Positions 16,795-25,996 of a DNA stretch of 64,000 bases are shown piece after piece (within the stretch, counting starts at the first letter, position 1; each line of letters opens with the position of its first letter). The DNA lies in the NCBI RefSeq assembly GCF_002102355.1, contig NZ_LQPT01000023.1, positions 1-64,000 on the forward strand, given 5' to 3'. The notes below the pieces were generated by a model. That model saw only the letters and a list, made by a program, of their open reading frames with translations. It ran no database searches and was not told the origin of the DNA. This DNA is from Mycobacterium sherrisii. GTDB lineage: Bacteria; Actinomycetota; Actinomycetes; Mycobacteriales; Mycobacteriaceae. A program made the translations under genes and the position numbers.

Positions 16795-17356
16795 TGAGGC
16801 TGCCGATCCCTAGCGAGTAGTCCGTGGCCTTGCGGGCCGGCTGCTCCGCCTCTTCGACGTAGGTCTCGGGGTCGCGGTCGACGATCTCGAGTCCCTTGGT
16901 GGTCGGGTGCTGGGCCATGAATTCCCGGTATTGCCGGCCCAGAGCTTCGCGCAGGCCGATCGGCGCGTTGCGGCGGAAGTCGGCCAGGCCCTCGCGTTCT
17001 TCCTCGCCCATGTGGTCGTCGTTGGCCACCCGGGTGCGGCCGACCGCCTCCCACCACGGTTCGGTCCCGATCCCGACGGCGTTCGCGTCGCGCACGCCGT
17101 CGCGGATGTCGTTGTGATCGCCGATGGCATCCAGGGTTTCGCCTTCGGGATCGTCGGAGCCGCGCCGCAGCAGCTGCGGGTAGAAGATCTTCTCCTCGAT
17201 GTAGGCGTGCACATCGAGCTTGTCGGCAAGGGGACGCCACACTCGCTCGAGCGCCCGGATGTTCAGGGGTGTCTGGGCTTGCAGATCGTCCAGCCGGGCG
17301 AACTGTTCGCGAAACCAATCGTGGTCGGCGAGGATCAACGCGGTGATGTCAGGCAT
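16784..17356 (-). CDS. hemerythrin HHE cation-binding domain protein
   Basis: The gene encodes 190 residues from ATG 17356, preceded by GGGGAGGT. Histidine and acidic residues sit in the expected helices: LADHDWF near 10-16, VHAYIEEKIFYP near 49-60, GDHNDIRD near 78-85 and NDDHMGEEER near 110-119. These suggest a di-iron site in a four-helix bundle. Related proteins sense or bind oxygen, NO or peroxide. The first eight bases of its coding sequence overlap the end of the upstream MFS gene, so the two are an operon. Confidence 0.85.
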   Translation of the reverse strand: MPDITALILADHDWFREQFARLDDLQAQTPLNIRALERVWRPLADKLDVHAYIEEKIFYPQLLRRGSDDPEGETLDAIGDHNDIRDGVRDANAVGIGTEPWWEAVGRTRVANDDHMGEEEREGLADFRRNAPIGLREALGRQYREFMAQHPTTKGLEIVDRDPETYVEEAEQPARKATDYSLGIGSLKGV

Positions 17357-18794
17357 TGCACCTCCCCGCCTCCTGCGCCCTGTGGTCATCGTGGCCGACA
17401 CCCGCGGGCACAGTCAACCCGCTGCCCGCGGTCTTCCACCAGACTGCCAGCGCCACGGCGATCAGTGCCGACGCTGCGGCCGCCGCGACGATGAACACCC
17501 AGCCCCACCGGATCGTGGTCAAGTCGATGCCCGGTTGGTAGATCATCGTCAGGATCGCGGTGCCGAACACCGTCCCCAACTGGCGGGCGGTGTTGGTCAG
17601 CGCCGAACCGGCGCCCCACCGGTGTGCCGGCAGCACCAGGCCGCTGACCGCGGACAGGCTGGGCATCACCAACCTCACCCCGGCGCCGGTAAACAGTTGG
17701 CCGGGAAGGAAATCCGTCAGGTAGTGCGGCTCGGGGCCGACCCGACACAGCCAGATCACGATCCCGGCCGCGTACAGCGTCGCCCCGGTCGCGGCGACCG
17801 CGCCGATCCGGAACTTTCCGATCAGCCGGTGGGCGAGCGTCAGCGAGACGATCACGACGACCACCGGACCGGGCGAGAGGCACCAGCCGGCGGCGGCCGG
17901 CGGCTTTCCCCACACCGACGTCAACAGCATGACGCTGCCCAGCAGCATCGCGCCGAACGCCGCAGCGAACAGCAGCAGGGCCAGGCAACTGGACCAGATC
18001 GGCACCACCCGCACCGCAACGAGATCCAATGCCGGCGACGGATGGCGTAGCGAACGCCAGATGGTCAGGGCCAGAGCGCATGCCGCGCCGACGAGGGCGG
18101 CGACAATCCTGCCGACGCTCGCCACGGGCAGTTCGATCAGCACCCACACCAGCGCCCCGACGCCCAGCACCAGGGCAAGCGCACCGAACAGATCCGGAAT
18201 CCCGACACCGCTGCCCACGGTCCGGGCCAGTACGTAGCGGCCGGCCACCAACGCCAGCACCGCGACCGGCAGGTTGACGAAAAAGATCCAGCGCCAAAAC
18301 AATTCGACGAGAAACCAACCGACCGGCGGCCCCAGGGCGGCGGCCATCGCGGCCACCGCGGACCAGGTGCTGACGGCGAGCGCGCGCCGCGCAGCGGGCA
18401 CCGCGGCCAGCAACAGCGCCAGCGAACTCGGCATCAACATGGCCGCGCCGAACGCCTGAACGACGCGGGATGCCAGCAACAGATCAAACGATTCGGCCAA
18501 CCCGCAGGCGGCGGATCCGAGCGTGAAGACGGCCAACCCGCCTTGGAACACCCGGCGATGGCCGTAACGGTCGCCCAGGCTTCCGGCCGGAGTCAGAAAC
18601 GCCGCGAACACCAGCGTGTAACCGTTCAGAATCCACGACATCGCGCCCAGGTCGGCGGTGTGGAACGCGCGCCGGATGTCCGGGAAAGCGATGTTGACGA
18701 TGAACAGGTCCAGGCTGGCCAAAAACGCCGCGGCGGAGACCACGAGGACGGTCGCCGTTGCGCGGGCGGCCGATATCGGCGCCGTCGTTGCCAA
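17349..18794 (-). CDS. MFS drug efflux transporter, EmrB/QacA (14-helix) type
   Basis: The gene encodes 481 residues with about 14 membrane helices. Motif A is GSLGDRYGHRR near residue 72-82, and motif C-like GPPVGWFLV follows later. The predicted start is TTG 18794, with GTGAGG upstream. It probably exports toxic organic compounds using the proton gradient. It overlaps the hemerythrin start and is likely co-expressed with it. Substrate unknown. Confidence 0.88.
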   Translation of the reverse strand: MATTAPISAARATATVLVVSAAAFLASLDLFIVNIAFPDIRRAFHTADLGAMSWILNGYTLVFAAFLTPAGSLGDRYGHRRVFQGGLAVFTLGSAACGLAESFDLLLASRVVQAFGAAMLMPSSLALLLAAVPAARRALAVSTWSAVAAMAAALGPPVGWFLVELFWRWIFFVNLPVAVLALVAGRYVLARTVGSGVGIPDLFGALALVLGVGALVWVLIELPVASVGRIVAALVGAACALALTIWRSLRHPSPALDLVAVRVVPIWSSCLALLLFAAAFGAMLLGSVMLLTSVWGKPPAAAGWCLSPGPVVVVIVSLTLAHRLIGKFRIGAVAATGATLYAAGIVIWLCRVGPEPHYLTDFLPGQLFTGAGVRLVMPSLSAVSGLVLPAHRWGAGSALTNTARQLGTVFGTAILTMIYQPGIDLTTIRWGWVFIVAAAAASALIAVALAVWWKTAGSGLTVPAGVGHDDHRAQEAGRCNA

Positions 18795-18911
18795 GGTTGC
18801 CTCACCAGGATGGTTGCTGATCGGTCGGCGAGCGCATCCGCCGCCGAACGCTGAGTATTGCTAACTATACCTGGAGGTACCCGGGCCGACGTTGTGAGAA
18901 GTGTCTCGGCC

Positions 18912-18917
18912 TAGGCT
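18912..18917 (+). promoter_or_regulatory. -10 box TAGGCT of leaderless Nudix gene
   Basis: TAGGCT ends six bases before the GTG start at 18924, and no ribosome site lies between them. Confidence 0.55.
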
Positions 18918-18923
18918 CGAGCC

Positions 18924-19643
18924 GTGCCCATCCCCTATGACGACGCGCTGCGAAAACGGATCCGCGAGCACCTGGCCCGCCACCAACGCCGCGTCGTGAC
19001 CGACCCGACCAAGCGGCACGCCGCCGTCGCGGTGGTGCTGGTCGACTCGGAGGTGGGTGAGGACCGGGTCGATCCGGTGGCGGTGGACGAGTGGAACGCG
19101 GGCCGGCCCATGCCGGCGACCCACTTGGACGGCCGCATGGTCGACGTCTCCGGCGGTGCGGCGTTTCTGCTGTGCCGCAGGGCTTCCCGCCTCACTTCAC
19201 ACGCCGCCCAGTGGGCGCTTCCGGGTGGCGGCGTCGATCCGGGTGAGACGGCGGCCGAAGCGGCGCTGCGTGAACTACGCGAAGAGGTCGGCGTGGATCT
19301 GCCCGCCTCGCCCGTGCTCGGTCTGCTCGACGATTACCCGACCCGCTCGGGCTACGTGATCACCCCGGTGGTGGTCTGGGGCGGCGGGCGGCTCGACCTT
19401 CATCCGGCCCCCGACGAGGTGGTGGCGGTGTACCGAGTCGGAGTGCACCAGCTGCAGCGCGCCGACTCGCCGCGATTCATCACCATCGCCGAGAGTCCGC
19501 GACCGGTCGTGCAGATTCCGTTGGGAAACGACCTCATCCACGCCCCGACCGGCGCGGTGCTGCTGCAACTGCGCTGGCTGGGTCTGGAAGGCCGATCCGA
19601 CCCCGTGGACCAACTCGAGCAGCCCGTCTTCGCCTGGAAATAG
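18924..19643 (+). CDS. Nudix hydrolase
   Basis: The gene encodes 239 residues from a GTG start. The Nudix box is complete: it begins GGGVDPGETAAEAALRELRE and ends EEVGVDL, with the metal-binding glutamates. The domain spans about residues 70-200. It probably cleaves a nucleoside diphosphate linked to another group, and the CoA-pyrophosphatase branch is possible. It ends one base before the end of the convergent LLM gene. The gene appears leaderless. Confidence 0.88.
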   Translation: MPIPYDDALRKRIREHLARHQRRVVTDPTKRHAAVAVVLVDSEVGEDRVDPVAVDEWNAGRPMPATHLDGRMVDVSGGAAFLLCRRASRLTSHAAQWALPGGGVDPGETAAEAALRELREEVGVDLPASPVLGLLDDYPTRSGYVITPVVVWGGGRLDLHPAPDEVVAVYRVGVHQLQRADSPRFITIAESPRPVVQIPLGNDLIHAPTGAVLLQLRWLGLEGRSDPVDQLEQPVFAWK

Positions 19644-20723
19644 TTATCCGACAGGCACTTCCGGCACTTCCGGGATTTGCTGCGCGACGAGCGGGCGACT
19701 GGGAATGCGCTGACGGAGCACGGGGGCCACGTCGGACTGAAAGAGTTCGAAGCTGCGACGCTGCTGGCCGGGGGACACCCCGTCCGCGTCGGCGGACAGG
19801 TGCATCACTTCGTGCCCGAGCTGCTCATGGTGCCGGCCCACCTTGTCGATCACCTGCTCGGGACTGCCGACCAGCGCCGAACTGCGCTCGACGAAATCTT
19901 CCATCGACTCGAACACGACCGGCAGTCCGGCGCGGCGCGCAAACTGCAGGCGCGCCTCGAACATCGGCCGGTAGGTGTCGATCGCTTCCTGGGACTTACG
20001 CGTGATGTAGAAGCCCGCAGTGCCGGCGCCGACCAGGGCGTCCTCGGGTCGACGACCGTAGAACTCCCAGCGCTGGCGGTAGTGGCGCACCAGCTCGGCG
20101 TACGGCTCGACGGGCTGGATGACGTTGGCGGAGAAGAGCGGATCACCGTGCCCCGCCGCCAGATCGACGGAGTCCTTACTCGTCGCGCTGCCGTGCCAGA
20201 TGCGAATCCGCTGCTGCAGCGGCCGGGGCAGCGCTTTGACATGATCCAGCGGCGGGCGGAACCGCCCCGACCACGTCACATCCTCACTCTCCCACAGCAA
20301 CCGAAACAGCTCGTAGCCCTCACGGTTGCGGTCCCATTGGTCCTCGGTTGTCACGTTGAACAGCTGGGCCTGCGCCGCGCCGTTACCCTTTCCGATGATC
20401 AACTCGAGACGGCCGCCCGAGAGGTTGTCGAGGGTTGAATAATCCTCGAACGCACGGACCGGATCGAGCAGGCTGAGCGTCGTAACACCGGTGAAAAGAC
20501 TGATTTTCGAGGTGCGCGCGGCGATGTTGCTCAGCACCACCGGCGGCGACGACGAGATGAACGGATCCTCATGGCGCTCGCCGACGGCGAATCCGTCGAA
20601 CCCCAGCTCCTCGGCGAGCACCGCCTTGTCCAGCACATCGCGCAGTCGTTGCGCCGGGCTCATCTTCTGTCCCGAAATGGGATCCGGGACATGGGTGATC
20701 AACGTGATCAACAAGAACTTCAT
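19644..20723 (-). CDS. LLM class flavin-dependent oxidoreductase
   Basis: The gene encodes 359 residues. It begins MKFLLITLITHVPDP, and the bacterial luciferase barrel is clear (ELGFDGFAVGERHEDPF, LSGGRLELIIGKGNG and a C-terminal SPEQVIDKV). It belongs to the FMN-using two-domain LLM monooxygenase group. The substrate is unknown. The start has GTGAGG about 8 bases upstream. A 39-codon ORF just upstream overlaps its ATG and may couple translation. Confidence 0.87.
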   Translation of the reverse strand: MKFLLITLITHVPDPISGQKMSPAQRLRDVLDKAVLAEELGFDGFAVGERHEDPFISSSPPVVLSNIAARTSKISLFTGVTTLSLLDPVRAFEDYSTLDNLSGGRLELIIGKGNGAAQAQLFNVTTEDQWDRNREGYELFRLLWESEDVTWSGRFRPPLDHVKALPRPLQQRIRIWHGSATSKDSVDLAAGHGDPLFSANVIQPVEPYAELVRHYRQRWEFYGRRPEDALVGAGTAGFYITRKSQEAIDTYRPMFEARLQFARRAGLPVVFESMEDFVERSSALVGSPEQVIDKVGRHHEQLGHEVMHLSADADGVSPGQQRRSFELFQSDVAPVLRQRIPSRPLVAQQIPEVPEVPVG

Positions 20724-20839
20724 CCGAAATCCTCACCGGTGGGCGGCTGTTCGACCGGGCACCAGCCGCTGCTCCCGCTGCTCCGTGGCGCTGGTAGCCG
20801 CGACTGTACCCGCACTGGGCAGCTGTAGCGCTCGGCCAT
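20720..20839 (-). CDS. possible leader ORF overlapping the LLM start
   Basis: ATG 20839 opens 39 codons with two cysteines and stops in an ATGA overlap with the LLM ATG. No family is recognised, and a long non-coding stretch (20724-20994) surrounds it. The overlap may be chance. It is listed because the arrangement recurs at the P450. Confidence 0.3.
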   Translation of the reverse strand: MAERYSCPVRVQSRLPAPRSSGSSGWCPVEQPPTGEDFG

Positions 20840-20994
20840 CCGCACGCCCGCCTCCACTCCACCGTGACGTCTTACCGAAGCCAACCGAGCCGCCGGGCGC
20901 CGCATTCCCGCGACCGAGGCGGGCCCTAGCCAGACGGCTAGGCCGGCGGCAAGATACTGGGCAACGTTGCCGCCGAGCGATTCAGGAGTGCCGC

Positions 20995-21936
20995 ATGACG
21001 ACTTACGCATTCGACCCGGAAATCGGTGCGGTGGTCCCGTACCTGCCCGGCCTGCCGGGCGGCGACCCGGTAGCCATGCGAGCGTCGTTGTCGGAGATGA
21101 TCGCCCAGTTTCCGCCGCCGGACACCACCGGACTGCAGATCGAGAACCGGCAAATACCGGGTCGCCCCGGCGATCCCGAAATACCCATTCGCATCTACCG
21201 GCCCGAGCGGCGCGGCGCCCCCGCGGCGGCCTACCACGTGCACGGGGGCGGATTCATCGCCGGCGACCTGGAGACCGAACATGCCTTCAACGTGGAATTG
21301 AGCCGACAACTGGGCATCGTCGTGGTCTCCGTCGATTATCGGCTGGCGCCCGAAACTCCGTACCCCGGCGGGCTGGAAGACGTCTATGCCGGCCTGGTGT
21401 GGACCGCGACCCACGCGGACGAATTGGGCATCGACCCGCAACGCATCGCCATCCAGGGCACCAGCGCCGGCGGGGGACTGTGCGCGGCGTTGGCGCTGCT
21501 GGCGCGCGATCGGGGTGGACCGCACATCGCGTTTCAATTCCTCTCGGTCCCCGAACTCGATGATCGGCTCGGCACGGCCAGCATGACCGCCTTCGTCGAT
21601 ACGCCGCTGTGGAGCCGACCCCGGGCCGTCGTGAGCTGGGACTGTTATCTGGGACCGGGGCGGGCCGGCACCGCGGACGTGCCGATCTATGCCGCACCCG
21701 CCCGAGCCACCGATCTGGCCGGCTTGCCACCGGCGTACGTGTCAGTCATGCATTTCGACCCACTTCGGGACGAAGGCGTCGCCTATGCGCTCGCCATGCT
21801 CGCCGCCGGTGTCAGCGTCGAATTGCATTTATTTCCAGGCACTTTCCACGGCTCTGCGATGATCCAGGACGCCGCGATCTCGAAGCGCGAGCAGGCCGAG
21901 AAGCTGGCGGTGCTGCGTCAAGCGCTTGCCGTGTAG
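20995..21936 (+). CDS. alpha/beta hydrolase, hormone-sensitive lipase (Lip) family
   Basis: The gene encodes 313 residues from ATG 20995 with AGGAG upstream. The oxyanion motif is HGGGF (83-87), the nucleophile elbow is GTSAGG with Ser157, and a likely acid and base lie near Asp255 and His285 (GTFHG). This is the HSL-type esterase fold common among mycobacterial Lip proteins that hydrolyse short acyl esters. There is no signal peptide. The preceding 271 bases hold only the divergent starts. Confidence 0.9.
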   Translation: MTTYAFDPEIGAVVPYLPGLPGGDPVAMRASLSEMIAQFPPPDTTGLQIENRQIPGRPGDPEIPIRIYRPERRGAPAAAYHVHGGGFIAGDLETEHAFNVELSRQLGIVVVSVDYRLAPETPYPGGLEDVYAGLVWTATHADELGIDPQRIAIQGTSAGGGLCAALALLARDRGGPHIAFQFLSVPELDDRLGTASMTAFVDTPLWSRPRAVVSWDCYLGPGRAGTADVPIYAAPARATDLAGLPPAYVSVMHFDPLRDEGVAYALAMLAAGVSVELHLFPGTFHGSAMIQDAAISKREQAEKLAVLRQALAV

Positions 21937-21955
21937 CGTCTGCGACGCGGCGAGA

Positions 21956-23188
21956 TCAGCTGCGCCGGTGGCTGTCTCGTTGCAGGCGGGTGGCCCGGCC
22001 GGCGGCCGCCGCCAATGCCAGCACCGCCAGCACAGCGAGAATGGTGGCGTCGGGTCGTGCGGACCCGACGGTGCTCAACAGCATCGGCAGGCCGAAACCG
22101 AGATAGCTCACCGTGTAGAAGGCTCCGGTGAGGGCGCCGCGCAGGCGTTGCGGCGCAGCGGCTTCCAGGTCGATCAGGCCCTCGCGCAACAGCAGACCCG
22201 AGGCGCACCCCAGGATCACCAGCAACGGCACCGCGACCGCCAGGGACATCGTCGGCAACGCCACCGCGGTAGCCCCGTAGCCGATCGCGGCCAATACGGC
22301 GCCGACGACGCCGGTGTGCGGTCCCCACCGGCGCGCGCGGGCGACCAGCTGAGTCGCGCCGCTGACACCGTTGGCAATCAGCGCTGCGGTGCCCGCGGCC
22401 AGCGGCGCGGCCAGCCCGGTGTGCACGTGTGCGGGGATGGTGACGAAGGCCAGCGTCACCGAGGAAAAGACCCAAGGCGCCAGCGGCAGTGCCCAACTCA
22501 GCGCCTGGCCGATCCCGCGCCGCTGGGCGGCCGGCTCGACGCGGGACCGGGTAGCTACCGTCAACGCGGGTGCGCGGTGGGCCGCAACCACCGCGGCGAT
22601 GGTTGCCAGGACGATCAGTGCGGCGGCGATCACAAACGACTGCCACAGTCCCGACCGTCCTGCCGAGGCGAACACGCCGGCAACGAAGGGGCCGACGGCG
22701 AAGCCCGTCGTCAAGACCGCCCCCGCGACACCCGCCCCGGCCGGGCCTCTCATGTCCGAAGCCCATGCGGTGCACGAGCTAATCACCAGTCCCACACCGG
22801 TTCCCACCACGAGCCGGCCGGCGAGCAGAACGTCGGCATGCTGGGAGACCAACATGGCGACCGTGCCGGCCAGTGACGTGATCGACCCCGCCCATGCCAC
22901 CGACGGGCGGCCCAGCAGATCCGAGGCGCGGCCGCCGATGATCAGCCCGGGAAGCAGTCCGACGGCGTAGATCGCGAAGATGGCATCCAGAGTGGAGCGA
23001 CCGAGATGCTCGCGGGCACTGAGGACGGGAATCAACCCGACGAAGTGATTGGCCACCCACCCGGTCGCCAGGAGGACCGCCAACACCGAGCCGAACAGCA
23101 GCCCCGACCCCTCATGTCCGTCACCTTGGTGCGGGGTGACCGGTTGCGGGTCCACCCCATGCACCACCGCCACGTTGGCCCTGCACAC
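21956..23188 (-). CDS. MFS transporter, 12-helix type
   Basis: The gene encodes 410 residues. GTG 23188 is chosen because GGGGAGGAAGCA lies directly upstream; readings from 23251 lack a ribosome site. Motif A-like GGRASDLLGRPS appears near residue 75. It is a proton-linked exporter or importer with unknown substrate. The gene is divergent from the ssu-type operon across 264 bases. Sulfur-compound transport is possible but unproven. Confidence 0.85.
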   Translation of the reverse strand: MCRANVAVVHGVDPQPVTPHQGDGHEGSGLLFGSVLAVLLATGWVANHFVGLIPVLSAREHLGRSTLDAIFAIYAVGLLPGLIIGGRASDLLGRPSVAWAGSITSLAGTVAMLVSQHADVLLAGRLVVGTGVGLVISSCTAWASDMRGPAGAGVAGAVLTTGFAVGPFVAGVFASAGRSGLWQSFVIAAALIVLATIAAVVAAHRAPALTVATRSRVEPAAQRRGIGQALSWALPLAPWVFSSVTLAFVTIPAHVHTGLAAPLAAGTAALIANGVSGATQLVARARRWGPHTGVVGAVLAAIGYGATAVALPTMSLAVAVPLLVILGCASGLLLREGLIDLEAAAPQRLRGALTGAFYTVSYLGFGLPMLLSTVGSARPDATILAVLAVLALAAAAGRATRLQRDSHRRS

Positions 23189-23439
23189 TGCTTCCTCCCC
23201 TATTCGCACGCCAGAACGGTCGAAACTGCAAGTTGCGGTGATGTCGGCCACAGCGCCGGTTCCTCGAAGTCCATCGCCACAGGGACTTTCGCGGGCATCC
23301 GTCCTGCGTGCAGAGCGGCGCGGCTCAAATGCTTATTCCCGTGTGGGATGCAACACCGATTGTCAGATCGAAGTCTGCCCAGCCGGAGCGGGTTTGAATC
23401 ACGACCGAGACAAACCTAGTGGGTTGCCGACACCGTTCC

Positions 23440-23445
23440 TAGGCT
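23440..23445 (+). promoter_or_regulatory. -10 box TAGGCT of leaderless ssuB-type operon
   Basis: TAGGCT ends seven bases before the GTG at 23453, and no ribosome site lies between. Nothing else recognisable was found in 23189-23439. Confidence 0.6.
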
Positions 23446-23452
23446 GCCCCGG

Positions 23453-24265
23453 GTGATGTCGACCAACCCGGCGCCGGCCCGGGTGTCTGTGCATGGTGTC
23501 GACCGCACCTTCGGAACGCACACCGTGCTTCACGACGTCGACCTGGAAATCGAGCCCGGTCAGCTCGTGGTCTTGCTTGGTTCCTCGGGCAGCGGCAAGT
23601 CCACACTGCTGCGGCTCATCGCCGGCCTTGACCGCCCCACCGGGGGGCGAATCGACATCGACGGCGAAGCGGTTGTCGGTGTCGATCCGCGGTGCGCCAT
23701 GGTCTTTCAGGAGCCTCGCCTGCTGCCCTGGCGGTCGCTGTCGGCAAACGTCGCATACGGCTTGCCGCCCGGGACGGCGCGGACCAACGGTGCCGCCACC
23801 GTGCGGCACTGGCTCGAGGTCGTCGGATTGGCAGAGTTCGCCGACCATTACCCCCGGCAGGTCTCCGGCGGCATGGCCCAGCGGGCCGGCCTGGCGCGGG
23901 CCTTGGCGCGACAACCCCGCGTTCTTTTGCTGGATGAGCCGCTGGCCGCGCTGGACGCCCTGACCCGGCTACGAATGCAGGACCTGCTCGATGCGGTCCA
24001 GCAAGAGGCAGGCACCACAACGGTATTGGTGACTCACGACGTCGATGAGGCGGTGATCCTCGGTGACCGGGTGTTGATCCTGCGCACCGACGCCGGTGGC
24101 GGCGCCCGCATCGCCGCGGCGCACGACATCGCGCTCCCCAAACCACGCGATCGAGGTGATCCGCGCATCACCGCGCTCCGTGACGAATTACTCGGCGAAC
24201 TCGGCGTCGCCCGACGCGGTTCCGGCTCGCGGGCCGCAAACACAGAGGAGACGAAAGGTCTATGA
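23453..24265 (+). CDS. ssuB: ABC transporter ATPase, sulfonate type
   Basis: The gene encodes 270 residues. Walker A is GSSGSGKST (43-51), the signature is VSGGMAQRAGLARAL, and Walker B is VLLLDEPLAALD. GTG 23453 fits a leaderless start; an ATG follows immediately as second codon. First gene of an ATPase, binding protein and permease operon of the SsuABC/TauABC type. The stop overlaps the ssuA ATG by four bases. Substrates in this family are alkanesulfonates, taurine or nitrate. The neighbouring flavin monooxygenases favour organosulfur compounds. Confidence 0.88.
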   Translation: MMSTNPAPARVSVHGVDRTFGTHTVLHDVDLEIEPGQLVVLLGSSGSGKSTLLRLIAGLDRPTGGRIDIDGEAVVGVDPRCAMVFQEPRLLPWRSLSANVAYGLPPGTARTNGAATVRHWLEVVGLAEFADHYPRQVSGGMAQRAGLARALARQPRVLLLDEPLAALDALTRLRMQDLLDAVQQEAGTTTVLVTHDVDEAVILGDRVLILRTDAGGGARIAAAHDIALPKPRDRGDPRITALRDELLGELGVARRGSGSRAANTEETKGL

Positions 24266-25224
24266 AATCCCGTTATCTGACAATTCTTTTGGCGGTCGCC
24301 GGAACCGTCATCGCGTCCGGTTGCGGTTCGACCGGCGGCGCGGCGTCGAAGGATCTTCGCGTGGATTACGCGTACTACAGTCCGCTGAGCCTGGTGGTGC
24401 GCGATCAGCACCTACTGGAGAACCGCGGCTACCACGTCACCTGGGTGCTTTCGGCCGGCTCTAACAAGGCCAACGAGGGGTTGCGGTCCAAGGCCCTAGA
24501 TGTCGGGTCGACCGCGGGTTCCGCCGCCCTGGTGGCGCGGGCCAACGGCGCGCCGATCAAGGCCATCGACCTGTACGCCGGCGGCGAGTGGACGGCGCTG
24601 CTGGTCGCCAAGAATTCGCCGATCAACTCGGTCGCCGATCTGAAGGGGAAAAAGGTCGCCGTCACCAAGGGGACGGATCCGTACTTCTTTCTGTTGCAAT
24701 CACTTTCGACCGCCGGCCTGTCGCCCAGCGACATCGAAATCGTCAATCTGCAGCATGCCGACGGCAAGACCGCCCTGGAGCGCGGCGACGTCGATGCCTG
24801 GTCCGGGCTGGACCCGTTCATTGCGCAAACCATCCAGCAATCCGGTTCCCGGTTCATCTACCGCAATCCCAGCTTCAACACGTATGGCTTCTTGAACGCT
24901 CGCGAGGATTTCATCGCCAACAACCCCGAAGCCGTCCAGGCGGTGGTCGACAGCTATGAGGAGGCCCGCAAATGGGCGAAGACACATCCCGACGCGCTGG
25001 CGGCGTTGCTGGCCTCGCAAGCGAACATCGCGTTGAGCGTGGCCCAGGAGGAGCTGACCCGCACCTTGGTGGACATCGACCCGGTACCGGGCGCGCCGCA
25101 GTGGGAGGTGCTCACCCGGGTGGAACCGCTGGCGGTCGCCGACTCCGATATCAAGTCCGACGCCGCCGGCCGCAGCGCGCTGAGCACCTTGATCGAGCCG
25201 AAGTACATCCAGCAAGCCCACTGA
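24262..25224 (+). CDS. ssuA: ABC transporter substrate-binding lipoprotein, sulfonate type
   Basis: The gene encodes 320 residues with a signal peptide and the lipobox IASGC (Cys21), so it is lipid-anchored outside the cell membrane. The SsuA-like core includes VDYAYYSPLSLVVRDQ, VADLKGKKVAVTKGTDPYFF and DAWSGLDPF. GAGGAGACGAAAGG precedes the ATG, which overlaps the ssuB stop (ATGA). It delivers a sulfonate-like ligand to the permease and ATPase encoded in the same operon. Confidence 0.88.
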   Translation: MKSRYLTILLAVAGTVIASGCGSTGGAASKDLRVDYAYYSPLSLVVRDQHLLENRGYHVTWVLSAGSNKANEGLRSKALDVGSTAGSAALVARANGAPIKAIDLYAGGEWTALLVAKNSPINSVADLKGKKVAVTKGTDPYFFLLQSLSTAGLSPSDIEIVNLQHADGKTALERGDVDAWSGLDPFIAQTIQQSGSRFIYRNPSFNTYGFLNAREDFIANNPEAVQAVVDSYEEARKWAKTHPDALAALLASQANIALSVAQEELTRTLVDIDPVPGAPQWEVLTRVEPLAVADSDIKSDAAGRSALSTLIEPKYIQQAH

Positions 25225-25988
25225 CGCCGCGGTGGCGGGCGAAGCTGCCGGCCACGTTGACGGGCTTGGTCGTTCCGGTCCTGCTGTTGGTGATCTGGCA
25301 GCTCACCACGGCGGTGACGGGATTTTTCGCACCCAGCCAATTGCCGCCGCCCGGGGACGTGGTGGCCGCGCTGGCCGGCTTGTTGCGGCGGGGCGAGCTG
25401 TGGACGCATCTGCGGGCCAGTGGCGCACGGGTGCTGACCGGCTACCTGATCGGTGCGGCCGCGGCGCTGGGCCTCGGCTCGCTCGTCGGGTTATCGGTGA
25501 TCGCGCGCAGATTGCTGGCGCCGACGGTGGCGGCGTTTCGCACGGTGCCGTCTTTGGCGTGGGTCCCGTTGCTGCTCTTGTGGTTTGGTATCGACGAGAC
25601 ACCCAAGATCCTGATGGTGGCCATCGGCGCGTTCTTTCCCGTCTACACGACGACGGCCTCGGCGCTCGCCCATGTCGAACCGCACCTGCTGGAGGTGGGC
25701 CGGGCCTACGGGCGGCACGGTGCCTCGTTGCTGGCGACGGTGATGTTGCCGGCCGCCGCCCCGGAGTTGATCAACGGCCTGCGGCTGGGCCTGGCCAATG
25801 CCTGGTTGTTCGTGGTCGCCGCCGAGCTGATCGCGTCGTCGAAAGGCCTCGGGTTCTTGCTGATCGACAGCCAGAACACCGGCCGCACCGACATCATGCT
25901 GCTGGCCATCACGCTATTGGCCGGCCTGGGCAAGCTCAGCGACGTGATACTGGGCGCGGTTGAGCGGCGGCTGCTGCGTCGGCGGTAG
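25221..25988 (+). CDS. ssuC: ABC transporter permease, sulfonate type
   Basis: The product is about 255 residues with six helices and the permease loop EVGRAYGRHGASLLATVMLP. The frame has no ATG, GTG or TTG near the expected N-terminus. A CTG at 25221 overlaps the ssuA stop (CTGA) and would give the normal length. The first conventional start is TTG 25257, which would trim the first helix; the ATG at 24972 lies deep inside ssuA. Completes the importer with ssuB and ssuA. The start is uncertain; the identity is not. Confidence 0.8.
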   Translation: MTPRWRAKLPATLTGLVVPVLLLVIWQLTTAVTGFFAPSQLPPPGDVVAALAGLLRRGELWTHLRASGARVLTGYLIGAAAALGLGSLVGLSVIARRLLAPTVAAFRTVPSLAWVPLLLLWFGIDETPKILMVAIGAFFPVYTTTASALAHVEPHLLEVGRAYGRHGASLLATVMLPAAAPELINGLRLGLANAWLFVVAAELIASSKGLGFLLIDSQNTGRTDIMLLAITLLAGLGKLSDVILGAVERRLLRRR

Positions 25989-25996
25989 CGGAGGCG

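Noticed and set aside
23189-23439. SAM-type riboswitch upstream of the sulfonate operon
   Set aside because: No matching core motifs were seen, and the predicted transcript is leaderless.
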